Both the position numbers and the translations under genes were made by a program. The notes beneath the pieces were generated by a model that saw only the letters and a program-made list of their open reading frames with translations, was not told the DNA's origin and made no database searches. Below are positions 23,647-42,452 of a stretch of DNA of 64,000 bases, piece after piece. The stretch comes from Ficedula albicollis (taxonomy: Eukaryota > Chordata > Aves > Passeriformes > Muscicapidae): the NCBI RefSeq assembly GCF_000247815.1, contig NC_021674.1:12548665-12612664 (forward strand), in the 5' to 3' direction. The first letter of the stretch is position 1, and each line of letters opens with the position of its first letter.

Positions 23647-26205
23647 GTGAGTATGTGAATACCTCTACAAATTTAGTTTGAATTGAACTGACACTTCTAG
23701 TAGATCTCGTTTGAAGAGGAAAAAATCAGTGGGTTTTCTTCCCCACATCACATATGATCTCTGTTGTTTCCGGACACTGTTCAGTTCACAGCATTATTTC
23801 TAAGTGCAGGAAAACTTCAAAATTTACATAATGGAAATACTCCATGGCAGTGATGTGGATGATTCTATGATTCTGTCTCTCAAATAAATGTTATTTGAAA
23901 AAAATCAGAACAACTGGATTTAGTGCTTCTAAGTATCTGGAGGGAGGTGAAAATGAAAATAGTGAATGATGATGTAATTTACTGAAGAAGTGCAAAGAAA
24001 GATAAGTGAGAGAAAGACAATTACTTGGGGGGTAGTTTCAGTATGGGCATGTAGTAAGTATTTTCAATGCTTTGTAAGATGGTGGTAGCTTTAACCAGAA
24101 GGGCAGGGGAAAATACCACAGGATGGTAAAAATTGTGGAAACATGTTAGTGCTGCCTGTCAAGCTTTCTGACTTGAATATGTGCCTTCCCAAGCAACCTT
24201 GAAACCCTGCAGTTCTACAAAAAAAAAACATTAAGGGAGCAGCCATACAGCTGGAAATGAGGTGTCTGGGTTTAGCCTAATGAGGATAATTAGTGTTTGA
24301 CAATCGTGTATGGTCATGAATAGAAACTAGAGCGGCCTTGAAGTAAATATTTGGAGGAAAAAAATTGTAACTGTGGAAGTTTGAGTGTGAAGTTGGAGCT
24401 CGGGTTGCTCTGTGCTTCTGGTGATCTGGATAAAAGCACCAGCAGTAGCCTATTTTAGAGAATTAGAAGTGAGAAGTGTGATCAAAGCTAAATGTGTGGG
24501 TTTCATTGAGCAGGTGTGTACTGCTTCTCTTCTGGCATGTAGTTATGTTCTGATTTTCATGATTCTTTTCCTTTAAAACCAGTCCATGATTTAGGACTTT
24601 GAGCACTACCAGTTTAGTTCTTCAGGGGAGAAAATCTAACAAATAGTACAGAAGAAAGAGATTTAAAATCAATGTTTTATGCACTTGCATATAACATAAC
24701 AGAAATGATGATAAAATACTTCTGCAAGGTATCCAATTTTGTATTAATTCCAAGGCCTTTGGGGGGAAGAAAAAAATCCACAGGAAACAAATCGCAAACA
24801 GACAGATCTGAAAGCAGCAAGGTCTGGAATTTATTAAATGACTATTGTGTCCTCCAGAGGGAGGGGAATATGTCTAGAGAAAGGAGATATTAGGTGAACA
24901 AGAAACATTTAAAATACTTTGGCTGCTGCAGCAAAACCGTAGTGGAGACAGTAACTGCAGGTACTCAGTGGTGCTTTCCATGATGCTGTGGAGCAGGTAC
25001 AGAAATTGGTTTATGGATGACTTGCAAGGGAAGCTTTGAGCTGCTTGGAGATTTTAATTTAATGAAGATGGTGTAAAATTGTGGAAGGGCTTCTTTTTTT
25101 AAGCATGGCGGTGTCTTTTATATGCAATATGTTGGAATGACATGATCTATTTTTGCCCTACCCTCAGTAAATGAGCCCACTGTGACAGACAGCACTGAAG
25201 CTGTGGCTGTCTGGGGTTTTCAGCTTCAGATGTCATTATATTCAGCAGTGTCATGCAAGCACATTTTTGAGGAACAGCACAAGAGTGCATTTTGCCTTCA
25301 AGAGAGCTGACTTTGAGTAGAAGTGAAATGCCCTAGGGATTTTCATTGGAATTCAGTAGTGTGTTGAAAGTAAACAAAGAAATAAAACTAGTTTCAAAAA
25401 TAGAGTAATAGGTAGGTCTGAAAGAACATTAATAGACTTTTATTTCAATACAGGAAGCTGAGCAATATCTAATTGGCAAAAAGCTGAAATGGACTATACA
25501 TAGCTAAAGATTTGATGATTTGAAGCCTTTACTGTGGTTTTAAACCTTCCCTCCCAACAAATAAACAAACTCCAAATAACAACAGACAAAATGAGACACT
25601 AAAAAACCCTCAGCCTGGTAAGTAAGATGGTGTGCTAAAATGCAAAGGAAGTGGGCAGTGTACAATTCAATTAAGATGTCTGTGCTGGATGTTGCTGTCA
25701 ACTTTAGCTAATACAATCCTTTGCCACACCTGAAGAATCTGCAATGTTGTTTATGGGACTTTAGGCTAGTATGAGAGGAAGGTTGAAGCAATGCATGATT
25801 GACCATAATAATAATGTGAATTTGAAAATAAGCATTTTAGAAAAGATAGGTTTCTTCAAGCAGTCTTTGCTTTCTGCTCTTCTATGAAGAAAGCACAGCA
25901 GAAACCTATTTTGGATACCCAGGGAGAAGTGAAAGTGGCTGGTTATAGGAAGGTTGCATGTCCCAAAGCAGCTTTCAGAGTTTAAAAAAAAAAAAAAAAA
26001 AGTGGATCCTTACTTTCTTAAAACACTTAGTGGAAATTGAGTACTGCTCTGAATTGGCCAACTCCAGGAATGCTAATGTAGCAAATCTGAGAGCTGTGTT
26101 GTCAAAATGTGCACAAACCTGCTTTTTTTTTCCTTAAGAGTTTGTGAGATTGAGCAATTTAGACTGGTTGGCTTCAACCTTAATTACTTAATTGCTCTAC
26201 CTCTT
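23647..26205. other. No gene recognised; A18 run at 25984-26001
   Basis: Unique AT-rich sequence. A two-unit CR1-tail-like ATTCTATGATTCTGT occurs at 23862-23876 without CR1 body. A 73-codon plus frame at 24672-24893 shows no domain. Confidence 0.4.
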
Positions 26206-27626
<1,421 letters not shown>

Positions 27627-28099
27627 TGGATGGATGGATGGATGGATGGATGGATGGATGGATGGATGGATGGATGGATGGATGGATGGATGGATGGATG
27701 GATGGATGGATGGATGGATGGATGGATGGATGGATGGATGGATGGATGGATGGATGGATGGATGGATGGATGGATGGATGGATGGATGGATGGATGGATG
27801 GATGGATGGATGGATGGATGGATGGATGGATGGATGGATGGATGGATGGATGGATGGATGGATGGATGGATGGATGGATGGATGGATGGATGGATGGATG
27901 GATGGATGGATGGATGGATGGATGGATGGATGGATGGATGGATGGATGGATGGATGGATGGATGGATGGATGGATGGATGGATGGATGGATGGATGGATG
28001 GATGGATGGATGGATGGATGGATGGATGGATGGATGGATGGATGGATGGATGGATGGATGGATGGATGGATGGATGGATGGATGGATGGATGGATGGAT
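27627..28099. repeat. Perfect (TGGA)n microsatellite, about 118 units
   Basis: 473 bases of uninterrupted TGGA. All three plus frames and the minus frames stay open because the 4-base period contains no stop, giving WMDG or SIHP repeats; these are not proteins. The absence of any interruption means a young or actively expanding array, or a consensus-smoothed one. Confidence 0.98.
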
Positions 28100-33114
<5,015 letters not shown>

Positions 33115-34090
33115 TGTCTTGGTTTAGTTTAGGTTTCCCAATTTTAATATACTTAATTTGTGTTGTGAGATATGATTAGGAGCAAAAATAAGGCAGGCTT
33201 AAAACTTTAAAGGGTATAAAGAAGAAATTTATTAACAACACAGAGAAAATAAGAAATTCGGAATAAGATTTTCAGATCACTCCCTCCTCCCCCCCACTTC
33301 CCACATTTCTTAACAACAACATACAGAGACACTTCAATCAGTTCTTTACTTAAATAATCGTTTCAGTTCACTTCAGGGAGAGGAGTTTCTTCTTGTTTGG
33401 TCATAAGGATTTTCCCAAGAGAAAAATAAAGCTCTCTTGTGTCTTCACTTTCACAATTTGCATGAATAAGATTTTCAGATCACTCCTTCCTAGCCCCCAC
33501 ATCCCACATTTGTTAGCAACAACATACATAGACACTTCTGTCAGTCCTTCACTTAAATAATCATTTCAGTTCACTTCAGGGAGAGGAGTTTCTGGTTTTT
33601 TTGGTCATAGGGATTTTCCCAAGAGAAAAATAAAGTTCTCTTGTGTCTTCACTTTCACAATTCGCCTCTGCAAAAAAAAAAAAAATCTTCAAATTGTGAA
33701 ACTCCTCCCATCTTCACAGCCTTCCCAGAGCTGTGTTTGTAGGCCATGTCAAACTCATGGGGTATTACTTTTTCGGGTAAACTGTTCAAAAGCAAAAGTT
33801 CTCTTCATCTCTTTTCCCCTCAAATTCCTCTATTCATACCTCATTCTCAAGAACAGAGATTCCCCTTTTTCCTCGGGGCAAAGGATCCTTTTTTCAAACA
33901 CTTCAACCCCTCCCATGTCTTTTCCATGATTTATAGCAATCTTCAGTGCAGTACAGTCCACCCCATAGCTTACAAAAAGATTTTTCAACCAACTTTCACA
34001 GCGTCTCCTCAACCTCCTCCCATCTGGAAACATGGCTCTTACTCCACTGGCTTTATTGTATTTCTGTACCTGTACCCTACGTCAAGACCT
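33115..34090 (-). mobile_element. Minus-strand LTR-like region containing a tandem duplication
   Basis: The left edge TGTCTTGGTTTAG parallels the confirmed LTR end at 752 (TGTCCTGGTTTGG). An antisense polyadenylation hexamer (TTTATT on plus, 33228-33233) lies about 115 bases in, as expected for R/U5 of a minus-strand LTR. No primer-binding site is seen left of 33115, so a solo or truncated LTR is likely. The right boundary is uncertain; CR1 sequence begins by about 34100. Open frames at 33696-34117 on plus are antisense to the element. Confidence 0.5.
33261..33664. repeat. Tandem duplication, about 203-bp units
   Basis: Units start at 33261 and 33464 (both GAATAAGATTTTCAGATCAC) and run to CTTTCACAATT[T/C]GC. 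Several substitutions separate them (CCTCCTCCCC versus CTTCCTAGCC, and others), so it is older than the duplications at 7.0 and 15.2 kb. It lies within the LTR-like region. Confidence 0.9.
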
Positions 34091-34960
34091 CCTCTGTTAA
34101 CAGGAAAAGAAGGATAGTTGTAGTAGGAGACTCCCTGCTGAGGGGAATGGTGGGTCTGATACACAGACTGGACCCAGCTCACAGGGGCACAGCTGAGAGG
34201 CTCTGTATACGAATAAAGAGACAAACAAATATTGCAGTTGTCATCATGAGAATTTACTGTAGACCTCCCAGCTAGGGCACTGATGCTGATAAATTCTTCT
34301 TTGAGGAACTAAGGGACACCTCCAAGTCAACTTCTCTTGTCATTATGGGGGACTTCGGTGTGCCAGCAATTAACTGGGAACATCACACAGCTTGTACAAT
34401 CTGGACCAGGAGCTTCCTAAAGCACCTGGATGACAATTTTATGGAGCAGGTCCTAAGGAAGCTGACTTGGAAAGATGCCCTCCTTGATTTGCTGCTTCCC
34501 AATGGAGTGGATTTTGGAAGCCAAGTGGATATTGTGGCTGTCTTGGCCACAGTGACTACAAAGTGGTCAAGTTTAAAATCTCTGTTGACAGGAAAACCTC
34601 AACTTTGGACATGAGCAGAGCAGTCTTCAGGCTGCTCAGGGAATTAGTGAGTAAGGTTGGGAAAGGCTGTTTTTTGCAGGTGCTAGGATGCATCAGTGCT
34701 GGTCACTTTTTAAACATCACCTCCTAGGGGCACAGGAATAGCTATTCCCAAATGTCAGAAGTCAAGCAGGTAAGGCAAAAAGCCATCCTGGCTGAACATA
34801 AATCTTCTCTTGGAAAAAAGGCAACAAAGGAAGGTGTATACCCAGTGGAAGATAATTTGGAGACTGTTAGAACTCTTGGGGATGGTCCTGTGCAGGGTCA
34901 GGAGTTGGAGTAAATGATCTTGTGGATCCCCTCCAATTCAGCATATTCTGTGGATTAAGA
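34091..34960 (+). mobile_element. CR1 LINE, internally deleted, with ORF1 and ORF2 remnants
   Basis: At about 34095-34145 the plus strand encodes RRIVVVGDSLLRG. The GDS motif belongs to the SGNH/esterase-like domain of CR1 ORF1. About 50 residues on, the frame changes to a segment ending YCRPP, followed by MGDFGVPAINWEHH (from 34345) and FLKHLDDNFMEQVLR. These are the later part of the CR1 ORF2 apurinic endonuclease; downstream frames continue with LDMSRAVFRLLREL in another frame. The 3' end (GTTGGAGTAAATGATCTTGTG, then TATTCTGTGGATT) is a CR1 terminus. Between ORF1 and the endonuclease, and again between the linker after the endonuclease and the 3' end, most of the element is missing. The copy is frameshifted and dead. 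Confidence 0.85.
34345..34614 (+). pseudogene. CR1 ORF2 endonuclease remnant
   Basis: An 89-codon frame matches the C-terminal half of the CR1 apurinic/apyrimidinic-like endonuclease. GDF (residues 2-4) corresponds to the conserved GDFN strand, with Asn replaced by Gly. The usual downstream GHSDH active-site motif is degraded: the local sequence reads AVLATVTTKW where LGHSDHxxV would be expected. Loss of the catalytic His and Asp and a later frameshift mean no activity. The protein would have nicked genomic DNA for target-primed reverse transcription. Confidence 0.8.
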
Positions 34961-37078
34961 GGCTATATTGAAAAGAAAAAGCCAATATTAAAGGCAGAAT
35001 TAGAGAGGAGAATGTACAGGACAATGAAAGAAAAGGTCCTATTAGGATTAAAATAGTGCATGTTAGAATTATGTTATTAAATATAAAATTTAGACTGTAG
35101 TAGTCTAGTTACTAAGAATGACTTAGAGAAGCAGACAATACAAAATGGCGAAAAGGAGGAGTGAATGAATATAGAAGAAAAGAAAATGTAGGTTACAAGA
35201 TCCGTTTAAAAAGATTGTATAAAAAGTTTTCACAGGTATTTGGATTTGAAATGGAATTAAACTGTAAGAAATTGCTTTGATTCTAATAAGGAAAATTAAA
35301 ACAGACTTTTTAAAATATTAATATAGATTCACATAGTGTCTGATAATTTTAATCATCTTTCTATGTAGCTTTTCCTCCTTTGCCTGGTTACGAAATGAAT
35401 GCTTTTCCCATCTCTTTCTTTCTCTGAGGTGCAGCAAAGTTGGAATTGATTTCATGCAGGAAATTCAGCCACGTGGCAGCTGTCAATATGTTAAGAAAGC
35501 AGATATAAAATAAATATTTTTTTTTTGTTTTGGTTTTTTTTTTTTTTTAGGAAATATCTTATTTTCTTGTTCTAGGCATGTTTTAAAGATTCCACATTTT
35601 AAGCAGTGCTTGAGATGATCTTGAATTCCTATAGTGTTACACATTTGACAAACATCAGCAGGGCTGTGTTCACAGGGCCACTAGTTCATAGAGTTGCTTG
35701 TTTAGCTGCCCATGAAGGCACCTCCTCAAAGGCTCTTTACTCAGTAAGTAAATGTGTGAAGCCCTAATCTGCCACCAGTTCTGCACATAATGAAAATGTT
35801 ATTCCTTCTCCTAGATTAATATATTCTCTTCTCCAGAAATGAAAGGTTTTAGAGAAAATGAAAAGCATAGTAAGCATCTTGTAGGGGCGGATATCTTCTA
35901 CAAGTAAAATATGAAAGTACATGAACTTGTATATCCATAATATGTATTTAAGAAAGGATGATAGTGGAAGCTAATTCTGCTTATCTGCAATAACTCAGGG
36001 AAAGTTGCTCTTGGAATTGTGCCCTGATCCCCCATTTCCTTCTTTTCAAGAAGGAAAAAAATATTATACCTTGAGATTGTTTTTTTTCTTGGTTTATTAT
36101 TTAATCGTGGCAGAATCTTACATAATTTCATCAGCTGTCTGAAATTTGACCATTTTCAATTTGACCCCCCCCCTTTTTAAATGCTGTTTTCCTTGAAAAT
36201 AAGATTGATTGAGAGCTCTGTTGTCCTTAGGGCTGCTGCCTCCTGGTTGGGTCTGGATGAAACCTGGTCCTCTAAAGTCTTCCAGTTACTATTTGTTCCC
36301 ATAATCCCTTTTGAGGATGTTTTTGCAGTTCTGTTGGTGGCACTTTTTAAATCTGTCACCCAGCCACCACTTCTCAGAGTTTTGTTGCTGAATCATGCTT
36401 TTGAGAGAGGATAAGCTTTATGAAATTTTTGTTTGAAGAGCTGAGAAGGAGCTGGTAGGGATCTGTTGTTATTAAGTGTGTTTTGAATCCAAGTGCTTCG
36501 TATTCTTGCCTTTGAAATAGGTATTCTTCAAACTGTGAAGAGTTTTCTCCCAAAGGTCAGGTTCTGTGTGAGCCAGACTGCAAATCTCTTGGGAAACTGC
36601 TCCTTTGTATCCAGGGCTGCTGAATTTTTGCACTCCTTAGATATGATCTGAAACTGCACATTCAGAGGATTCATACACAAGTATATATCTGCAGCCATAG
36701 AGTTCACTTTATGTATTTATTTTTTATGACTTTTTCAAGATTATTCATGTCAGTTATGGTAAGTAAAAATGTGCAAAAGCTGCATCTCAGTTTTCACTCC
36801 AGCACTTCAGTTTGAGGGTTAATATTCATCTGAGAAGAAAGTTAGGCATTTGAAAATCTGTCTCACAGCTGAAGTCGTGATCTGAAATTATTTAGTGATC
36901 TCTACAACCTCTTCATATTTAAATCTTTTGGTTGGACCAATTCACAATGCAAAAAAAGGATGACTATAACCATATTTCTACTCTGAAGTTGTGTAAGAGT
37001 ATTAAAAAATATAGTGGAGGAAGAATCAAATCAGTTGTAATTTTAGGAATAAATCTGCTTCTTAGTTAGTTACTACGT
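34961..37078. other. No gene recognised; poly-T tract near 35518-35549
   Basis: AT-rich unique sequence. Antiparallel frames at 36177-36414 (77 codons plus, 60 minus) overlap a GC-richer patch of about 200 bases without a recognisable domain. Confidence 0.4.
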
Positions 37079-37850
37079 TGTTAGTGGAGCCAGAGACAAC
37101 ATGAACTCACGGAGTGTCCTCAACAAACAGTGTGTTTTATTGTTCAGAATTTCTTTTTATAGGGCACTCATAAGTTCTGGGTCTATACATGTGATTAGCC
37201 AAGGTCCCAACACCACCCAGTTCCCTGGCCATTGACACATCTGTGTTTAGGGCTCAATGAATTGGCTGGGATCCTTTGTATGTGCTCAAATCCATCCTAT
37301 CATTGCTTACCCAGGGACCTGTCCACAGTCAACCTCTAGGCTGGTTGAGTTTGGGCTGCAGCTTCATTGAGACAGTAAGGCTTTTGAGGCATCATGGACA
37401 ATTTTTTTCTTTTCATGGTGGGACGTGCTTGGTTGGCTGCCACACACTCCCAGCTGCTCTCTCCCTGTGTCTCCTCAAAGGGACAGGGACAGAATATAGG
37501 ATGCAAAAACTTGTGGGTCAAACTAAGGGACTGAGAGATCCCTTACCCATTACTGCCACAGGAAAAACCTTGACTTGGGCAAGATTCATTTAATTTGTTG
37601 CCAATTAAAAATAGAGTAGGATGATGAAAAATAAAGGGAAAACACCTCCCCTGACATACCCGCCCTTCTTCCTAGGCTCAGCTTCAGTTCTCTTTTTCCA
37701 GTGTCTCTATCCTACCTGCCTCAGAGTTGTGCAGAGGGATGGGGAAGGAGTTTCAGTCAGTTCCTAACAGCTCCTCTCCCCATTCCTTCCTCCTCATGCA
37801 TTTTCCGCTGTGGTGTCTTTTAAGATGATCTGTGCAAAGCCCAAAGTGGT
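37079..37850 (-). mobile_element. Minus-strand LTR / ERV-derived region
   Basis: On the minus strand a TATA box (TATAAAAAG, plus 37153-37161) is followed about 12 bases later by AATAAA (plus 37136-37141). A short tail then ends ...CTCCACTAACA at 37079. A polyadenylation signal this close to TATA means a compact R region, as in some alpha- and beta-type retroviral LTRs. The right half (about 37580-37810) resembles antisense avian LTR sequence (AATAGAGTAGGATGATG, then AATAAAGGGAAAACACC and pyrimidine-rich blocks). It may be a second, nested LTR. A 105-codon plus frame here is antisense and not a gene. Confidence 0.5.
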
Positions 37851-39543
37851 ATCAAGCAGCTCCTTATGCAACTGCAGACATGAGTGGTACAGAGCCCTCT
37901 CCTCACATGTACAAACATGCCCGACATCACTGTGTTCCATACAGAGAAAGTGTTTCTGAAAAGGCCTTGGTGTCCTCTTTTCCTCATGGTCATTCGTACT
38001 TGGTAATATTTTAATTTCTTTCTTTAAAAAAAGAGTGCAAAAACCTTACGCCTTTGAAGTACTGTTCTTCAGGATTGTTTTCCTGGCACAACATCTGCTC
38101 ACCTATACATGGCATAAATTCATGCTGGTTGCAGTTTGAAGGTGGTAAATTCATGTCATCTACTTCAGAATTTTTTTGCAAACCATATCAGAGTTAATAA
38201 GGCTTTTACCAAAAGTACAGGAGTTACTGTAAATTGTGGATCTAGTTTAGCTGAGGTCAACCAAGCACTACTAAGCACGAAGATGTTGCTATTAGTGTTT
38301 GGAACAGTATGCTGATATTGTACTACTCATGTGGAAATGTTTACTGCTTTTGTGGATTTCTTTGGAAGAAAGCTTGTTGGGAGTGAAAGACTGCTTGCTT
38401 TGATGCCCTCTTCCTTTTCATAAGATTTGTGTAATCCTGCTAAATATGCTTATGGCTGTGGGAGCCATGTACCCATCTAGAGAGCTTTGATGCCTTTACC
38501 TTTCACTACCCACTCGTGAAATGCGAGGACATTTTCTTTCTTTTTCCTCTTTACCTTTGATTGAGTGAAGTACTGGGTGAGGGGAAAGGAGAAGAATGCT
38601 GAGATGTGTAAGAGCCTACTAGAAGCAAGTAACTTGCTTCAGACATATTAGTGTGGAATGTGGTATACTGGGGTATTGTTTTTGCTGGTTTCAAAAACTT
38701 TGCAACTGACTTCATTCTGATAATGCAGACAAATATATTTAAGGTGGAAGATAAAGTCTTTGATGATCAGTGTTGACAAACACAAAACAGACAAATTTTA
38801 TGAGCTCTATTCTGAACACTTGATACACATATATGCTGTCTCTTGGATGAAGCAGCAGGTATTAAAAATATGTTACAAAATAAAAATTTTCTCTGGCTCC
38901 CCTTATGCTGACTTACTATAACATCCCTGTTCACTGCAGCAGCAGGAAGTGGCTTTACAGCCTGAAGAATTAAGATCAAGAGACAATTCTGCAGCTTCAA
39001 GTCCCAAGACATACTCTAGCAACTTGTCCAAGTGTTAAAAGATTTTTGTTTGCAGTGTTTTGTTATAAATAGCAACAATGGCAACAACAAAAACCATAAA
39101 CAAAGAGTAGTGCCAAAAAAGAAAAAAAAAAAAGAAAGGAAAAGTGTTGGGGTGAGAAGGTCTAGAAATGGAAAAACTTCGTAATTTCTGGAACATGCTT
39201 TTGATTAGAGAATCTTCAACTGCCTTAGTTATTTATGTGGTAAGTGTCTTGGTACTAGGTTGTGATTCCAGTACTGGGAAGCTCATGCCCTGATAATCCT
39301 GTTTTTTAGAAGATGGATTGTGCTTTAACATGCTGCCTGTATGTTTGGAGGAACACTTTATGAACTCCCTAAAGAATTAATGACAGAATTATCCAGTGAC
39401 ATCCCTGACCCTTGCTCAAAACTATTTGATAACCACTGACTCTGTGGCCAGGAGGCACAAATCATGCAGCCAGAATCAGACCCCAAACAAAGATCACTTA
39501 TTATCCCCTCCTGAGACTGCAGTGTAATGTGGCATCATCCCAG
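37851..39543. other. No gene recognised
   Basis: Unique sequence with short frames only; an A-rich low-complexity patch lies at about 39112-39142. Confidence 0.4.
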
Positions 39544-39670
39544 TGCAGCAATGCAGGGTCTGGTATCATTCAGAGGGACAACTATGCATGCAATGTACAG
39601 CTGATGACCACAGTAATCCCCAAAGGTGTGCACAAACAGCAAGGCGAGTGGAATTCAGTATTTAAAGCTT
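39544..39670 (+). CDS. Candidate internal coding exon, function unknown
   Basis: CATCATCCCAG precedes 39544 and GCTT|GTAAGCC follows 39670. The 127 bases are open from the first base, reading CSNAGSGIIQRDNYACNVQL and on to GVHKQQGEWNSVFKA, with one base left over. Composition is balanced and protein-like, with codons using all four bases. The acceptor has a poor pyrimidine tract, the open frame extends beyond both ends (39529-39804), and I do not recognise the family. It could be a chance open frame in a conserved non-coding patch. Confidence 0.22.
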
Positions 39671-40387
39671 GTAAGCCTCTCTATTTGTATTTTCTAAGTG
39701 TGGTATTTTCAGATTTTTTGCTTCTTACCACAGTTAATTGCCCAGTCCCCAGACTGTGCTTTCTCTGTGTGAGAGACAGCCTTTGCACATACTTATTCAT
39801 GTGAGGACAGTTTTATACAATACCTGATTGTGGGCAGGAGCACCAGCTGCTGGGCTCCACTGAGGTGTGCAGCACTCATCTGGACTTTGATTACTTTTAT
39901 GTTACTTTAGACTTGTTAACTCTTCAGAAGCCCTGCATGATTGTGTCGTTGACGCTCAAGTCACCTTGTTCCTTTTTTAGTTTTCAGTCTTTGCTCTTCA
40001 CTTTTTGGCCAAAGATTTTTCATGTTTTACCTGTCACTAGGTTTGAATGCCTGCCTGACACTGCAAAATTAATGCACTGAGCCTGATTTTTGATAAGAAA
40101 AAGACTTAATTTTAATTGCTATTTCAGTAGCAATTTGCATCTTTTTCATAATTGTGAGAGACTTACTGCAAATGAGTCAATAGTACTCTGAAGCCACAGT
40201 ATATCCCTGCCCCTTGCTGTATGTTTCAATTGTAGGTCACATTGGTATAATAATTTTGGCTAAGAAAGTATGGCCTAATTAAGCAACACAAGGGTCTTGC
40301 TATGTGTTCCCACCATTTTGCTGAATCCCAGTACTTTGGATGTCTCAAGACTTAGCCATGTTGCAAAATGAAAGACTATATTTGATG
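39671..40387. other. No gene recognised
   Basis: Unique AT-leaning sequence. Confidence 0.35.
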
Positions 40388-40448
40388 ATCCCTGGGCTGG
40401 AACTAGGTGATGTTTAAATTCCCTTCCAGCACAAACCATTTTGATGTC
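40388..40448 (+). mobile_element. Short degenerate CR1 3'-end fragment, plus strand
   Basis: GGGCTGGAACTAGGTGATG followed by AAATTCCCTTCCAGCACAAACC and ATTTTGATG matches the last about 60 bases of CR1 in sense orientation, with several substitutions and a decayed terminal repeat. Confidence 0.6.
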
Positions 40449-42452
40449 TGACTTTTCTTTGCTTCAATGATTGTGTCATAGCTTACTTGTCCAGTATGTG
40501 CATGACATTTAATTATTAAATGTATTTGGGAAAGAAGTCTTACTGTACAGCACAGAAACACCCCATCAATACTAAACTATGCCTTGACTGTGCTTTTAGA
40601 GGTGCAAAACTGGAGGGAGTGAGAGAGGGTACCTGTGGGCCTCTGTGGGGGGAATCTACATTCCAAGTGCAGGTAGTAACTTGATGAGTTTTGACAAACA
40701 GACCTGAATTTTATGATGGAGGATGCCATTGGGAAAGATGGGAAGCTCTGTCTGGGATATTGGATTCTTCTTTTAATAAGTTTGGGTAAATGAAACTAAG
40801 TTTAGGAACACAGAAAATCTCCTGGGAGCTTATTTGCTTTGATTGCTAAACCTTTTGAAGTGTGCTTATTGCTGTAAGGAAGGAAATCTGGAAAAGGTCA
40901 AGTATGAATTAGGTGAGAAATACAAAAAAGAACTGCTTGAGATGGTCATTAAATAAGACAAAAAAATGAAATTCAGAAGTAAATAGAACAGTATGACTGT
41001 AAAGGTGAAATGTTGCAGCATTAATCAGGAAAGACAGTGAAAGTTCTACAAAATCAATCCATGTTGGATATGCATTCAACTTTGTTGAAGTCCCATTCCC
41101 ATCTGTTGAAATCAGTATTCTTCAGGAGCCTCGTATCCCAGTCTCCAGGTGTTTGTGGAGACCTTGTAATGACTAAAGGGCAATCTGTCTGCCTCTGGCT
41201 ACTGTGCCCACGTATTTCTAACACAGCCACTACCACCACAGCTAGGCAGTAGGAGAAATGATCAGTATTATTATCCCTGGTGTTGGGGATAAAGCCCTGC
41301 TGTGTTAGACTCTGTTGAGTGACTGATACAAAGAAAATCCCTGGGAGATCATGGTCTGGTGTTTAGGTCAAGGAGATGGCGATCGGTGAACTATCAGAGA
41401 AGCAGAAAACAAAAGTATGGAAGTGGCATCTCCTTGCAGCTGGAATAGTTTTCAGTGTTGCCACAGGTGGCTCGAGAATGAGTCTCCAAAGTATCCAGAC
41501 GTTCCTCTGAGAAGGGACCTCTTCCTTCTTCATGTCATGGCACTGGGGAGCCTTGGAGAAACATTCTGGGACCTTTCTGGTGCTTTCTTGCTTTGCTGAG
41601 AAGCTTGATTGTGAGAAGACAGAGTCCTGCTGGTTGTGTGAAGTTATTCACACTCTAAATTAATCCAAGCATTAATTGCAGGTGTAATTCTTGGACCTTC
41701 TTATTTGTACCAATGTTTAAATAAAGTAAAAGGCTGCTAATGTGAAGCAGATAATTGCTGTGAAGGGGGTTCTGGGAGTGATCACAGAGATTAAACCAGG
41801 GGGGATTAATTAAAAAAACCCTGTTCAGTACATTACTTAGGTCCTTGCAATATTTGCCTTTTAAAATGTAGTTTTTGTGGGAGTAATGTTACTACCAATA
41901 TTAATATCTGCTGAGATGAACAAAAATAACAGTGTAATAGAAAAAATTAATATTGGCCTCCACAATAAAATTTTCAGAGGAGAGGAGTCTGCAAGGACTG
42001 ATTGTATCTCTGAATTTTAGACTGGTGTCACTGTTCTGCCAGTCTGTCAGTGTTGCTTGCTTGCCCTCCTTTTTTTTAATCTGTTTCTACCCAGTGGCAG
42101 CTAAATGTCCTGCAGAGAAAAACATCTCTACTTTGTGTCTGCATGAATGTGCATAGCTGGTTTTAGTACTTAAGGGCTTTATCTTTAACATGTTGCCTGT
42201 ATCTTTAATAGAAGGTACAACAACTGTGTGTAAAATGTGCCTTTTTCCTGCAGGTTTCCTCTAATTGCCAATAAAATCTGTTGCTTATTTATTTATTATG
42301 GAATTGTACATTTTCTTGAATGATATTTGAGAGCACTTTAAAGTGAAAGCAGCCTTAAGAACTATTTAAAGAAGACAGGGATCATCCTTTTTTCCTTTCC
42401 TTTTTTTTTTTTTCCTTTAAAAATCTATTTTCTTTGGTTTGTTTTTATGTAG
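40449..42452. other. No gene recognised
   Basis: Unique sequence. A 60-codon frame at 41417-41599 is protein-like in composition but has no family match or donor. The right end is strongly pyrimidine-rich (42390-42419, then TTTGTTTTTATGTAG at 42438-42452) and would be a good 3' intron end for the candidate terminal exon. Confidence 0.4.

Noticed and set aside
23861..23876. CR1-type terminal repeat ATTCTATGATTCTGT
   Set aside because: Only two units without CR1 body sequence before it; may be coincidence.
41417..41599. 60-codon protein-like frame
   Set aside because: Balanced composition but no donor, no family and too short to separate from chance.
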